DNA of 64,000 nt from DAOTWA01 sp963702935 (GTDB lineage Bacteria; Chloroflexota; Anaerolineae; Anaerolineales; Anaerolineaceae). The DNA is taken from contig OY969772.1 in NCBI GenBank assembly GCA_963702935.1, positions 2,418,001 through 2,482,000 of the forward strand, given 5' to 3'. A program made the position numbers and the translations under genes. This document shows positions 1 to 9,817 of the stretch, one piece after another. The notes beneath the pieces were generated by a model. The model was given only the letters and a program-made list of their open reading frames with translations, did not search any database and had not been told where the DNA came from. The first letter of the stretch is position 1; each line of letters begins with the position of its first letter.

Positions 1-2
1 AT

Positions 3-455
3 GTTGGAAAATTGCGATCTATGCCAAATGTGGAATTATTAGGGGGAGTGTCACATTCTGCTGTTTTGGAGATCATCGCGAATTCACGGGTGGTGATTAA
101 TACAGCCCCTTATGAAGGGTTTTCAAATGTAATGCTAGAGGCATGGTCATTAGGAAAGCCAGTGGTATCACTTAAGGTGAATCCTAATAGATTACTTGAT
201 GAAGGGGGATTAGGATATTGCGCGAATGGAAGTTTGGATAAGATGAAAGACTATGTGGGTAAGTTGCTCAGCAATAACGAGGATTACGACGAGATTAGCG
301 CGCGAAGCAGAAAATACGTGTTGATGAATCATTCTCCAGGTGAGATATGTCAAAGGCTCGAAGCATTATCTGGATCAATTCAGAGAGTGGATTTAAGGAG
401 GAATCCATTAAGTTATGAAAATACAGTTTCCTGGGAACCTCATTCGGCTATTTAA
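3..455 (+). CDS. Glycosyltransferase, GT4-like, C-terminal part (cut by window edge)
   Basis: The frame is open to the left edge, so the start lies outside and only about 150 residues are visible. They match the donor-binding half of a GT-B glycosyltransferase: a conserved YEGFSNVMLEAWSLGKPVV segment, where the glutamates and following loop normally contact the nucleotide-sugar, then the usual helical tail. The next gene starts inside its last 41 bases, so the two are probably translationally coupled. The base composition is AT-rich compared with the rest of the window. By context it would add a sugar to a lipid-linked surface glycan at the cytoplasmic membrane; donor and acceptor cannot be read from the sequence. 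Confidence 0.8.
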   Translation, partial: VGKLRSMPNVELLGGVSHSAVLEIIANSRVVINTAPYEGFSNVMLEAWSLGKPVVSLKVNPNRLLDEGGLGYCANGSLDKMKDYVGKLLSNNEDYDEISARSRKYVLMNHSPGEICQRLEALSGSIQRVDLRRNPLSYENTVSWEPHSAI

Positions 456-960
456 TTATTGGATAATTTACAGAGGGGATAATGTTAGATATTTAAGATC
501 ATTGGGTGCCAAAATTGATGGGAATAATGATATTCAGATTAATAGTTTCGGTAGTGAGCCGTGGTTGGTTGAGGTTGAAAATAATGTCACGATAACGGCT
601 GGTGTGAAACTTATTACCCATGACGGTTCAAGCCGTTTGTTTCGTTCGAAGTTCCCTGAAATGAGCCGTTTTGGGAATCGCTTCGGAACAATTAGGATTT
701 GTAATAATAGCTTTATTGGGGTAAATACGATCATTCTCCCTGGAGTTGTCATTGGTCCTGATGCGATTGTTGGCGCAGGCAGTGTTGTTACTAGAACCGT
801 TCCCCAGGGAATGGTGGCGGCAGGAAATCCTGCGAAGGTAATATGTACATTAGAAGAATATGTACAAAAGTTTCAAAGTAAGATGGTTCCGATTCGATCA
901 GAAGATAGAGGGTCATTAAGAAAAGAATTGACAATGATGTTCTGGGGCGAAGAGCGCTAG
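415..960 (+). CDS. Hexapeptide-repeat acyltransferase (CysE/XAT-like, left-handed beta-helix)
   Basis: 181 residues. From about residue 45 the protein shows degenerate hexapeptide turns (V-E-V-E-N-N-V-T-I, I-R-I-C-N-N-S-F-I-G-V, I-I-L-P-G-V-V-I-G), ending in the hallmark V-G-A-G-S-V-V-T...V-A-A-G-N-P-A-K stretch of LbetaH acyltransferases. A His in the THDGSS segment is a candidate catalytic residue. Such enzymes O- or N-acetylate sugars using acetyl-CoA, usually as trimers. The start is an ATG with AGGAGG about 14 bases upstream, inside the preceding glycosyltransferase. In this cluster it probably decorates the surface polysaccharide. Family is clear; substrate is unknown. Confidence 0.85.
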   Translation: MKIQFPGNLIRLFNYWIIYRGDNVRYLRSLGAKIDGNNDIQINSFGSEPWLVEVENNVTITAGVKLITHDGSSRLFRSKFPEMSRFGNRFGTIRICNNSFIGVNTIILPGVVIGPDAIVGAGSVVTRTVPQGMVAAGNPAKVICTLEEYVQKFQSKMVPIRSEDRGSLRKELTMMFWGEER

Positions 961-968
961 ACATACAT

Positions 969-2065
969 TTGGCCAGCATTCCTATGTCCAAGGTCCTTTT
1001 TCTAACTGACTCATTGAGTAACGGTGGCGCCGAACGGCAATTGGCTGTTCTAGCCAAGAATTTACCGGCTGCGTGGGAGCCCCGGGTCTGGAGCCTGGAC
1101 GATGGCCCCTACTTAAATGTAATTCGAGGAGCAGGTATTGAGGTAGGGGTTGCCCAGCGGAAGTGGAAGAAGGATGTCTTGCCGATGCTTGACTTATGGC
1201 GCCTGGCAAATTTCTGGCATCCGAACATCATGCACGCCTGGGGCTGGATGAGTGCATTAGCGGCGGTCCCCATCTGCCGATTGAAGCGTATACCTTTAAT
1301 AAATGGATCCATTCGATCTGGGGCAAATATCACAAAAAAAGTCCCGTGAAGTTGGGTTGACCTTGAAGTTGTCGAATGGCGTTATCGCCAACAGCCAGGC
1401 AGGCCTGGACGCGTGGAATCTCCGGCCTCCAAGGGGAAAAGTAATCCACAATGGCTTTGATCTAGAACGCCTGAAATTGTTCAAGCCAGACAAAGAAAAA
1501 CCGAAGTTTACGGTGATTATGGTTGGCCGCATGGTGCCCGAAAAGGATTATCCTACTTTTTTTCTTGCTGCCAGAGAGGTCCTCAAGGAATGTGAGAAGC
1601 CGGTTCATTTCATGGCGATTGGGGTGGGAGTTGTGCGCGAACGGTGGATCACTGAAAATCAGGATCTGATTGATTCGGGGGTGTTGGAGTTTCCTGATGC
1701 CGGATTGGAGGTCATCCCTTATTTGAACGCGGCAGCAGTTGGGGTTTTGATGTCCAATGCTTTTGTTCAAGAGGGGATCTCCAACGCAATCATGGAGTAC
1801 ATGGCATGCGAGCTGCCGGTAGTATGCAGTGACAGCGGTGGAAACCGAGAGTTGGTTTTGGATAATGTGACCGGATTTATCATTTCACCACAAGATGTAT
1901 CTCGGCTTAAAACAGAAGATTCTCTTCTTGCTAAATCATCCGGAAGTTGCCCGGGAAATGGGAAAATTGGGAAAGGAGCGACTATTAACGGAATTCTCGT
2001 GCGAAAGAATGGTGCAGTCGACAATAGCGTTTTACGACCAGATAGATAAATCGATGAGTAAGTAG
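969..2065 (+). pseudogene. Glycosyltransferase, GT4-like, interrupted by two frameshifts
   Basis: Three consecutive frames together make one GT4 enzyme of about 365 residues. The N-terminal part (SNGGAERQLAVLAKNL, acceptor-side Rossmann fold) runs to an A7 tract at 1334-1340; removing one A joins it in frame to the middle part (SNGVIANSQAGLDAW, then MVGRMVPEKDYPTF). The middle part carries the donor-site segment EGISNAIMEYMACELPVV. A second shift near 1915-1922 leads into the third frame, whose tail ends at a TAG at 2063-2065, two bases before the next start codon. That perfect fit to the neighbour argues for a real gene with sequencing indels, though true decay cannot be excluded. Confidence 0.75.
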
Positions 2066-2067
2066 AA

Positions 2068-3353
2068 ATGCGGATTCTCCTAGCTAATTATCGTTACTTT
2101 ATCTCTGGCGGCCCTGAACGATATATGTTTAACTTTACCGAAGCTTGGGCCAAACGGGGCCATGAAGTCATTCCCTTTTCTGTCCGGTATTCGCGTAATA
2201 AGCCCAGCCCTTATTCCTCTTATTTTGCAGAGCCACTAGGCTCTATGGATGAGGTCTATTTTCAGGACCAGAAACGAAATCCTAGAACGATATTCCGAAC
2301 TTTTCAGAGATTGTTTTATGATCCGGGCGTTGAGCATAAGGTTTCTAATTTAATCAGAGATACGAAGCCGCAGGCAGCTTATATACTTCATTACTTACGT
2401 AAGCTCTCTCCTGCTTTGTTGGTGGGTATTAAAAAAGCAGGGCTCCCGATTGTAGTTCGCCTTTCTGACTATGCTATGCTTTGCCCGCAAGCCCATTGTT
2501 TGCTAAATGAGCAACCATGTGAATTATGCATCTCGAAAGGGAGCTTGTTGCCCAGCATAAGAAACCACTGTGTGCAGAACAGCTTGATTGCTTCGGGTTT
2601 GAATGCTTTTGCGACATGGTATCACTATTCGCAGCATTATTTTGATCTCATTGACATGTTTGTCACTACAACTCAATTCATGCGTGAGAAAATGATTGCG
2701 GGGGGTTTCCCTGAGCAACGTTTATGTTATATTCCGACATTTGTGAACACCGAAAAATTTTCCCCTTCCGTGGACTTTTCTAAAGAAAATTATATTGCAT
2801 TCGCCGGACGGATTGAGAAGATTAAGGGGCTTCATGTTCTGATTTCTGCTTTAGCCATTTTGCGTTCTAACCGACCCGACATAACAATCATTGCCAAGAT
2901 AGCTGGGGATGGCGATGGCGAGTATATCAGTGACTTAAAACGACAAATTTTGGAATTTGGCCTGGGTAATGCTGTGCAATTCGTTGGAAAACTCGAGGGA
3001 ACAGAATTAACCACTTTTCTGAGCAAGGCTCAACTGAATATTGTGCCTTCTATATGGTATGAGAATCTGCCCAATGCGATCCTTGAGAGCTATGCCTGTG
3101 GAACAGGAGTTATTGCATCCAGGCTGGGTCCTTGATTGAGTGCGTAAAAGAAGGAGAGACTGGCCATTTACTTAATCCTGGGGATGCGACTGACCTGGCT
3201 TACTGGATCGCTTTTTGTTTAGATCAACCAGAACATCTTTTAGCACTGGGAAAGAAAGCGCGGAGTTTTGCGGTAAGCACCTATTCCCCTGTTCAACATT
3301 TAGACAAGTTAGAGAAGCTGTTTGGCCAATTAGTCCAGAAATCCCAAATATAG
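2068..3353 (+). CDS. Glycosyltransferase, GT4-like (one frameshift near 3128)
   Basis: About 428 residues when the two frames are joined. The N-terminal domain starts with a typical acceptor-domain strand and glycine loop (MRILLANYRYFISGGPERY). A Cys-rich insert (CPQAHCLLNEQPCELC, roughly residues 139-154) is unusual but occurs in some GT4 subfamilies. The C-terminal domain shows FAGRIEKIKG and the donor-binding ENLPNAILESYACGTGVIAS. The frame then stops inside 'RLGP' and continues one base over as LIECVKEGETGHLLNPGD, so one base of the G run near 3126-3128 appears to be missing. It follows the preceding glycosyltransferase with two bases between, implying a single operon. Confidence 0.8.
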
Positions 3354-3430
3354 ATTCAGTGGAGAAATGATTGGGGTTAGGCCTCATCCTGAGGAGACTG
3401 CAAAGATAGGACGTAATGCACAACAATATG

Positions 3431-5140
3431 CTTATCCCACATTCCGCATCTTAAGAGCCGAATAAATAACATTTTTGGACCGGCGGAACCGAGCAGGGAA
3501 ATCACCAATTGTTGCCCAGGATTTAGGTTCAGGAGCTAACGCAACACGATTTTCCCGTTTTGTCGGACCAATAAGATATCTAATCCTTCAAGAAGCTGAA
3601 AGACCCAACGAATCGTGGGTGTCTGGGTCGGTTTGCGGCGTTGATTGGGGAAGGTGGCGTTCATCTCTTTGAGCGCCTGGCGTAGCTTGCGTTCCGCCAG
3701 GGAGTAGATCAAGAGCGCCAGCCCCATGACCATCAGCAGCACCATCAGACGTTCCGGTTTTTTCAAGAACAGGCTGTTGGCGAAGAAAAGTGGGTCTTTC
3801 AAGAAGCGAGAGCCACGTTCGACCGAGACGCCCTGGTCTTTGTAATTCTCCAGCATGGCTTTTGCAGACAGACGGCTGGAGTTCGACCTCGTTGGTAGCG
3901 ACGATGAAACGTCCCAGGCTACGTTTGGCTTTTGCAAGAACTGCCTGGTTCACTTCCAATTGGCCTTGCAGGAGGTAGCCGGCTACTTCTTTTTGATCTT
4001 GAGGCGTAGGCCGGCCGCGGCGCGGAAATTGCAGGACGGCCGTGGCCTGAGCGGCGGCGCGGTGGTACCTCCATTTCTGGTTGAACTGTTCCAAAGCGGC
4101 TTCAGCATCTGCCTGGCAGTTGAAAGTCCGCTCTTCGAGCTGGCGCCAGTCTTTTTGGGCCTTTCCCATTCTTTCGCCTGGGCTTTCTCCAAGGTTTTCG
4201 ACTCCCATTCTTGAGCCGCCTGGGAGAACACCATCAGCCAGCGCTGCCGGATCCCGGCATATTCACAAGCCACCTCTTTGCCCCAGTAGCCCGGCTCCAA
4301 CTCGATCATCTCTGCGAAGTCCATTTCCCTCACCCACTGCCGGCCTGGGCCAGGGTTTCTGGAACGCGCATCAGCCAACCTACCCCTTCGGCCTCATTCA
4401 AGGTCTCTTTCGAATAACCGGCGCTGTCCATCACCAGGTAAGCCGCTTCCCCCTCTTTCAACTGCTGGCGGTAAGCCTTGACGCTGGCAGCAAACGTCTG
4501 GCGATCGTTGCTGTTGCCGCTCAACACTTCCAGCCAGACAGGGAGAGCCGAGCGGTGGGTGTGATCAGTTGCATGATCCCCTGCTTCAAATCCGGGCGAT
4601 GATCTTTCAAGTACCCATAGGTGATACTGATCGTCTCTCGCTCCGGCCCTTGCCGATCATAGGCTCCATGCAAATGGAAGCTGATGCTGTCCAAATGCAC
4701 GAAGTTGGAGGGGATCCCATACACCTGAAGCGCATGGGCGGCCACTTTGTAGAAGACCTCCGTCACCCCGGCCGCATACAGATCCTCCAGGCAGCGCCCC
4801 AGGGTATCGTCGTTGAAGTCCTCGGCGGTCAGATCTGGGCTGATCAGCAAATCCACCAGCTTGTTGTGCAAGTAGTCGGGCATCAGGTACAAGGCTCGCC
4901 CGACAAACCCCAGGGCGTTCAAGATCAAGGCCTGAGTTCCTTGCCCGCAGCTCATTTTGCGCTGGCTGGTTTTCACACTGGCATCGATTTGTTCGATGAG
5001 GGCAATCTCCCGGCAGACCCCGGAGACGATCCCGAGGCGGTCCATCCTTTGGGTTTCATAAGTTTGTTCGGCGCTCATGCGCCTTTGCTTACCTGAAATT
5101 CCCCCAAAACGCCATCTTTAGGTACGGAAGATGGGCTTAG
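3431..5140 (-). mobile_element. IS1634-like insertion sequence, decayed
   Basis: About 1.7 kb, bounded by imperfect inverted repeats. The left end at 3431-3456 and the reverse complement of 5115-5140 agree at about 19 of 26 positions (core left ATTCCGCATCTTAAGA, core right TTCCGTACCTAAAGA). The transposase is read on the minus strand inside these ends. The length fits IS1634 elements. No clear target duplication was visible outside the ends. The element sits inside the AT-rich glycosyltransferase cluster, between a glycosyltransferase and a methyltransferase gene. Confidence 0.65.
3536..5078 (-). pseudogene. IS1634-family transposase, frameshifted
   Basis: The N-terminal ~185 residues (5078 down to 4521) match the DUF4277 start of IS1634 transposases: an Arg/Leu-rich DNA-binding segment, then DDTLGRCLEDLYAAG, where the first catalytic Asp is expected, and FVHLDSISFHLHGAYD. 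The rest is split over at least three further frames. These include YLVMDSAGYSKETL, a C-terminal helical region with QFNQKWRYHRAAAQA, and the end LAERKLRQALKEMNA. Several independent shifts make an active product unlikely; programmed frameshifting would not explain more than one. A related intact element elsewhere in the genome would be the likely source of any mobility. Confidence 0.75.
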
Positions 5141-5268
5141 AAGTATCACTAAGCGGAAACGTACTACCAGGGTTTATTAAAGATCTTAATCAATAGAGGG
5201 GCTATGCACATAAAGAATTTTATCAGGCTGATATTGGGCAATGTTTTAGAAAATTAAGAACTGATAAA

Positions 5269-5869
5269 ATGCGACCTTGGGTGGAAGCATTAAAGCGGCA
5301 AACGGTTGTTTTAGATGTTGGCGTTTGGGCAAAATTTCCAGAGCCTAACCCAACCGAGAATTGGTTAGAAAAACAGTCCATCCAATCTGGAAAATTAATT
5401 GCGGTTGGGCTAGATGACATGAAAGAATTTAAGAGAAAATACCCACACGTTATTTGCGTCCGGGCCAATGGATGTGTGTTGCCATTTAAGGATGGAGCAG
5501 TGGATTATGCCGTTTCGAATGCAGTGTTGGAGCATGTTCCACCTTCTGGGCAAAGGGATTTCGTGGAAAGTATAGGCAGGGTGGTACGCAAAAGTGCATT
5601 CCTTGCGGTTCCTGATCGATGGTGCCCCATAGAGATTCACAGCCGAATACCCTTTTTACACTGGATGCCCGGTTGGCGGAGATTATTTCGCCTGGTGGGG
5701 GAAGGGTTTTGGTCAGAGTTCTGAAAACTTGTCAACTATTTTTACGGAAACTTCGCTTGCTCGGCTTCTCGATCAATCTTCAATAAAGATGAAATGGGAG
5801 CTAAAGCATCAAAGGATCTTCGGCATTCCAGTATCACTGCTCGCTTATTATCGTAAAAAGGAGGAGTAA
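5269..5869 (+). CDS. Class I SAM-dependent methyltransferase (frameshift near 5695)
   Basis: Methyltransf_11-type Rossmann core: motif I LDVGVWAKFP (a degenerate glycine loop), an acidic loop near VGLDD, then DGAVDYAVSNAVLEHVPP, the usual motif IV/post-I region. The frame is lost after GEGFWSEF in a G-rich run near 5690-5705. In the next frame it continues (LSTIFTETSLARLLDQ, IFGIPVSLLAYYRKKEE) to a TAA at 5867-5869 that overlaps the ATG of the next gene. The N-terminus is uncertain: in-frame codons continue upstream of 5269 without a good start, towards the insertion sequence, which may have removed the original beginning. Probably methylates a sugar or lipid intermediate; inferred from context only. 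Confidence 0.7.
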
Positions 5870-7000
5870 TGGATTTTACGATTATTTCCACTTATCGGTG
5901 CAACTCAAAATGTTCCATGTGCTATGTCTGGCAGAATCCCACCTTACCAGTTGAGGAAGTGAGTCTCAAGACATTGGAAAAGGTGCCTTTTGGCATCGAT
6001 AATCTCAATATCACTGGCGGCGAGCCAACTTTACGTGCTGATCTTATGGAGATAGTCGACCTGCTCTATCCACGGGCGCGCAAGCTGGAAATCAGCTCCA
6101 ATGGTTTGCATCCCGAACGCTTGAAGTCAATCGTCAAGAAATATCCGGATGTCAAGATTTGCTTCAGCCTGGACGGCCTTAACGGTACAAGCGACAGGAT
6201 TCGCGGTGAGGAGAATGGCTTTGCCACCAAGGTCAATGGGCTGAGGCGACTGAAAGAATTGGGTGGCTGCGATCTGGGTTTTGCGATCACCATTCAAGAT
6301 GATAATGCTCATGATTTAGTGAAACTTTATCGTCTGACGCAAGAAATGGGAGTGGAATTGGCGACTTCTGCCCTGCATAATGGTTATCAGTTCCATAAAA
6401 GCGATAACTTTCCTTACAATCGCGTCAAGGTGGCAAAGGAGATCGAAAAGTTGATCGTGGAGATGCTCAAAACCAATTCGGTCAAGAATTGGTTCCGCGC
6501 CTACCTGAATTTGGGCTTGATCGAGAAGATTCTCGGCGCGATCGCCTGATCCCTTGTACGGCGGCAACCGATTTCGTTTTTGTGGACCCATGGAGTGACG
6601 TATATGCCTGCAACGTTCGCTCCGATTTGAAAATGGGAAATCTGGCAGAGTACAGTTGGGAAGAGATCTATCGCAGTACAAAAGCAGAAGAGATCCGTAA
6701 GCAAGTATCGGCCTGCCATCAAAACTGTTGGATGGTTGGGTCGGCCAGAACGGCCATGCGTAATCCCCGCTTTACCAGACTGCCAAAATGGAAACCCATG
6801 GGGTGGGTGATCACTCAAAAGGCCCGGATTTCCCTCGGGATGTCTATCCGGTTCGAAGATTTGTGGATTACTCGCAGGCTGAGGGATTGCAGATTGGAGC
6901 AAAAAGAGAATTTTTCTTGGGCGCGCATGGCATTAAGCGTAATTTGCACAAGGAAACAGATGGGCATTATGCTTCATTCGGTGAGTTTGACAATCGGTAA
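5869..7000 (+). pseudogene. Radical SAM/SPASM protein of a glycan cluster (two frameshifts)
   Basis: The N-terminus carries the 4Fe-4S/SAM motif CNSKCSMCYVW (CxxxCxxC), preceded by a strand typical of the radical SAM barrel, then the glycine motif NLNITGGEPTLR and a SLDG strand. After a shift near 6535 the SPASM-like region follows: CTAATDFVFVDPWSDVYAC, then C...C in SACHQNCWMVG, where auxiliary cluster cysteines are expected. A second shift near 6835 gives a tail ending in HYASFGEFDNR at 7000. Start ATG overlaps the stop of the methyltransferase. Such proteins are common beside glycosyltransferases in surface-polysaccharide loci, but their substrates are mostly unknown. Confidence 0.75.
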
Positions 7001-7026
7001 GCTTATTCCGTACAACAGGCATATTG

Positions 7027-8184
7027 ATGAAAATTGCAATGCTGGGATTAAAAGGCATCCCTTGTCCAGCGGGGGTTGAAAATGTCGTCGAAGAGTTAGG
7101 CAGCCGGTTGGTCGCGCGTGGGCACGAGGTCACTGTCTACGTGCGCTCGCACTATACCCCGCGTGAGATGGTGGAATACCGGGGAATGCGGCTTGTGCAT
7201 TTGCCTTCCATTCCAACTAAGAACCTGGATGCCATCACACACAGCTTTCTTTCTACATTAGCAGCCTTGAAAGATAAGCCTGATATTGCCCACATTCATG
7301 CGACTGGAAATTCGATTTTTGCCGCTCTACCAAGGTTATGGAATATTCCTACGGTTGTTCAGAGTCATGGGTTGGATTGGCAGAGGGCGAAATGGGGCAA
7401 ATTCGCGAAAACTTACTTGCACCTGACCGATTACACTACAGTAAATTTCCCGTCCGCAGCAACTGCGGTTAGCCAAAAGCTCCAAAAATATTATCAAGAG
7501 CGTTATCATCGTCCAGTTATCTACATTCCTAATGGAGTCAATCCAGTCGAAAGGGCAAAGCCCAACGAAATTCATTCGTTAAGTTTACATGGAAACGATT
7601 ACATCCTCTTTGCAGCGCGGCTAGTGCCAGAGAAGGGTTGCCATTACTTAATCAACGCTTTTAATCGTCTGGAGGGATGTTCAAAGAAGTTAGTCATTGC
7701 TGGCGATGCGAATTATGGTGATCTCTATTCGGAAAATTTGAAAAAGCAAGCTTCCGAGCGCATATTGTTCCTGGGCTTTGTTCGCGGGAGCCTGCTTCAA
7801 GAATTACTAAGTAATGCCTATTTGTATGTGCTCCCGTCTGAGATCGAGGGTCTCTCAACCGGCTTGCTTGAAGCTATGAGTTATGGAAATTGTGTCATGG
7901 TTAGCAATATTGATGAGAATCTGGAGGCGGTCGGGGATAATGGTTTTACTTTTCAAAGCCGGGACGAGGAAAGCTTGCGCGAGAAACTCCAATACTTGAT
8001 AGATCACGAAGAAATTATTGATGAATATCGTGTACAAGCCAGGCAATACGTCCAGAATAAATATAACTGGGATGAAGTGACAGACCAGTACGAAGCGCTT
8101 TATTATTCCCTTCTGAATGATAAAAAGGCAATTGGCATTGCTGAAACCAGAAGTAATAATGATGTATTAGATGTGTTGGGATAG
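7027..8184 (+). CDS. Glycosyltransferase family 4
   Basis: 385 residues, intact. It begins MKIAMLGLKGIPCPAGVENV, the acceptor-domain strand plus glycine-rich loop typical of GT4 enzymes. It continues with HIHATGNSIF and the linker IYIPNGVNPVE, and then a C-terminal Rossmann domain with LFAARLVPEKG and the donor-site PSEIEGLSTGLLEAMSYGN (E-x7-E). I chose the ATG at 7027 over the in-frame TTG at 7024. It follows the radical SAM gene by 26 bases and is the last gene of the AT-rich block. Likely a cytoplasmic-face enzyme adding a hexose to a lipid-linked repeat unit; linkage is not predictable. Confidence 0.88.
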   Translation: MKIAMLGLKGIPCPAGVENVVEELGSRLVARGHEVTVYVRSHYTPREMVEYRGMRLVHLPSIPTKNLDAITHSFLSTLAALKDKPDIAHIHATGNSIFAALPRLWNIPTVVQSHGLDWQRAKWGKFAKTYLHLTDYTTVNFPSAATAVSQKLQKYYQERYHRPVIYIPNGVNPVERAKPNEIHSLSLHGNDYILFAARLVPEKGCHYLINAFNRLEGCSKKLVIAGDANYGDLYSENLKKQASERILFLGFVRGSLLQELLSNAYLYVLPSEIEGLSTGLLEAMSYGNCVMVSNIDENLEAVGDNGFTFQSRDEESLREKLQYLIDHEEIIDEYRVQARQYVQNKYNWDEVTDQYEALYYSLLNDKKAIGIAETRSNNDVLDVLG

Positions 8185-8288
8185 ATTGAGCGATTGACCA
8201 ACTGGCGCAAAGTGCGCTTTGGCCAACTGCTAAAATAGCGCTCGTAACGCGCTCAACGCGCGAATATTCCTCGCGGGGGTAAAAAGAG

Positions 8289-9749
8289 ATGGAGAATATC
8301 TGCAATGATCTGAATGCTCTAATACTAGCCGATCAGCGGACCGCCCGCCGCTGGCTGGATTGTTATGCTTCGCTATTGATGACCTCTGCGATGATCTTCG
8401 GCGATGTACTCGGTCTGTGTACGGCAGGCGCCGCGGCGGTGTTGCTGCGCAGGCTGTTGCTCGGGCCTTTCTCGCTGGATTTCTATTTATGGATCGCTCC
8501 CATCTGCGTGCTGTTGGTGCTGCTCTTTATCATGCGCCGGCTCTATCCGGCTATTGGCCTGGGAGCAGTGGAAGAATTCCGTAGTCTGACCATCAGCATC
8601 TCGTTGATGTTCATTGTGGTAAGCACGTTGACCCTTGCCCTCAGGCAGGGTGCCTCAATTTCCCGCTTTGTTTATGGCCTACTCTGGTTGTTCAGCCTGA
8701 TCACCATTCCGGCTTATCGGGTTATCGTGCGCCACTTGATGACGCGCCTGGGATTATGGGGTGAGCCGGTGGTGGTAATTGGGCCGCTAGAGCAAGCTCG
8801 TCGACTTGCTGAGCATTTCCACAAGAGTCCCAAGATTGGGCTGCGGCCGGTAGCCATTTTTACCCCGGCAGACAACGGGCAGTGCGATTCCGCGGAAACG
8901 CCCGTATATTCTGTCGACCGCTTGTTGGAATATCGTCAGCAGAATCATTTGCGCATGGCGCTGGTGCTGTACGATGATCCACGTCAGGTGCAAACTCTCT
9001 GTGAGCAGTATCGCGATACCTTCGAGCGAGTGTCTTTATTTAGCTCTCGTTCTGATAATTTCCACCTTAATAAGATGACGGTGCAGCAATACGGCGGCTT
9101 GATGAGCTTGGAGGTCCGCCACACGTTGCTCGATCCATGGGCGCAGGCATTGAAACGAATCATTGACATTTTTGGATCCGGGATAGCTATACTGCTGCTT
9201 TCCCCGTTTTTCTTGGTGGTTGCTGCGCTCATTTATCTGGATTCGCCCGGGCGCATCTTTTATCGCCAAAAGCGTTTGGGAAAGAACGGCAGTCCCTTTA
9301 CGTTGGTCAAGTTTCGCACCATGCATCTCAACGCCGATAAGGTTTTGCACTCTTACTTGGAGAAGTACCCGGCGCTTAGGCAAGAGTGGGATATGTATCA
9401 GAAATTGCAGAAAGATCCGCGCATCACCCGAGTTGGGCATCTCTTACGCCGCTTTAGTATTGATGAATTGGCTCAGCTATGGAATGTCTTTATCGGCGAA
9501 ATGAGCTTAGTAGGGCCGCGCCCCATCATGCTTAACCAGCAGGAAATCTATGGGAAAAACTTACGGCATTATGTGCGTGTGTTACCTGGAATCACGGGTC
9601 TATGGCAAATCTCTGGACGCAATCAAACCTCGTTTGCCCGACGTACTGAGTTCGATGTAGAATACGTGATGAGCTGGTCTGTCTGGTTAGATATTTACAT
9701 TCTGATACGCACTGTGTGGGTAGTTTTGAGTCGGGATGGAGCCTGCTGA
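8289..9749 (+). CDS. WbaP/WcaJ-like undecaprenyl-phosphate sugar phosphotransferase
   Basis: 486 residues with full polyprenyl phosphoglycosyltransferase architecture. There are four or five N-terminal membrane segments (to about residue 150), a cytoplasmic Rossmann-like region, a re-entrant membrane helix (IAILLLSPFFLVVAALIYLDS), then the catalytic bacterial sugar transferase domain. Visible catalytic landmarks are FYRQKRLGKNG, KFRTM, the DE pair in FSIDELAQLWNVFIG, MSLVGPRP and PGITGLWQISGRN. The family transfers a sugar-1-phosphate from a UDP-sugar to undecaprenyl phosphate, the first committed step of polysaccharide repeat-unit assembly. It opens the assembly part of the cluster and is followed directly by the LCP gene. 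Confidence 0.93.
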   Translation: MENICNDLNALILADQRTARRWLDCYASLLMTSAMIFGDVLGLCTAGAAAVLLRRLLLGPFSLDFYLWIAPICVLLVLLFIMRRLYPAIGLGAVEEFRSLTISISLMFIVVSTLTLALRQGASISRFVYGLLWLFSLITIPAYRVIVRHLMTRLGLWGEPVVVIGPLEQARRLAEHFHKSPKIGLRPVAIFTPADNGQCDSAETPVYSVDRLLEYRQQNHLRMALVLYDDPRQVQTLCEQYRDTFERVSLFSSRSDNFHLNKMTVQQYGGLMSLEVRHTLLDPWAQALKRIIDIFGSGIAILLLSPFFLVVAALIYLDSPGRIFYRQKRLGKNGSPFTLVKFRTMHLNADKVLHSYLEKYPALRQEWDMYQKLQKDPRITRVGHLLRRFSIDELAQLWNVFIGEMSLVGPRPIMLNQQEIYGKNLRHYVRVLPGITGLWQISGRNQTSFARRTEFDVEYVMSWSVWLDIYILIRTVWVVLSRDGAC

Positions 9750-9817
9750 AGCGCAGGCTGGTTTGTAAAACAGTGTCCAAAAAGCCGTTCGATAAGCGTT
9801 TTCGTTGGGAGGGACAG

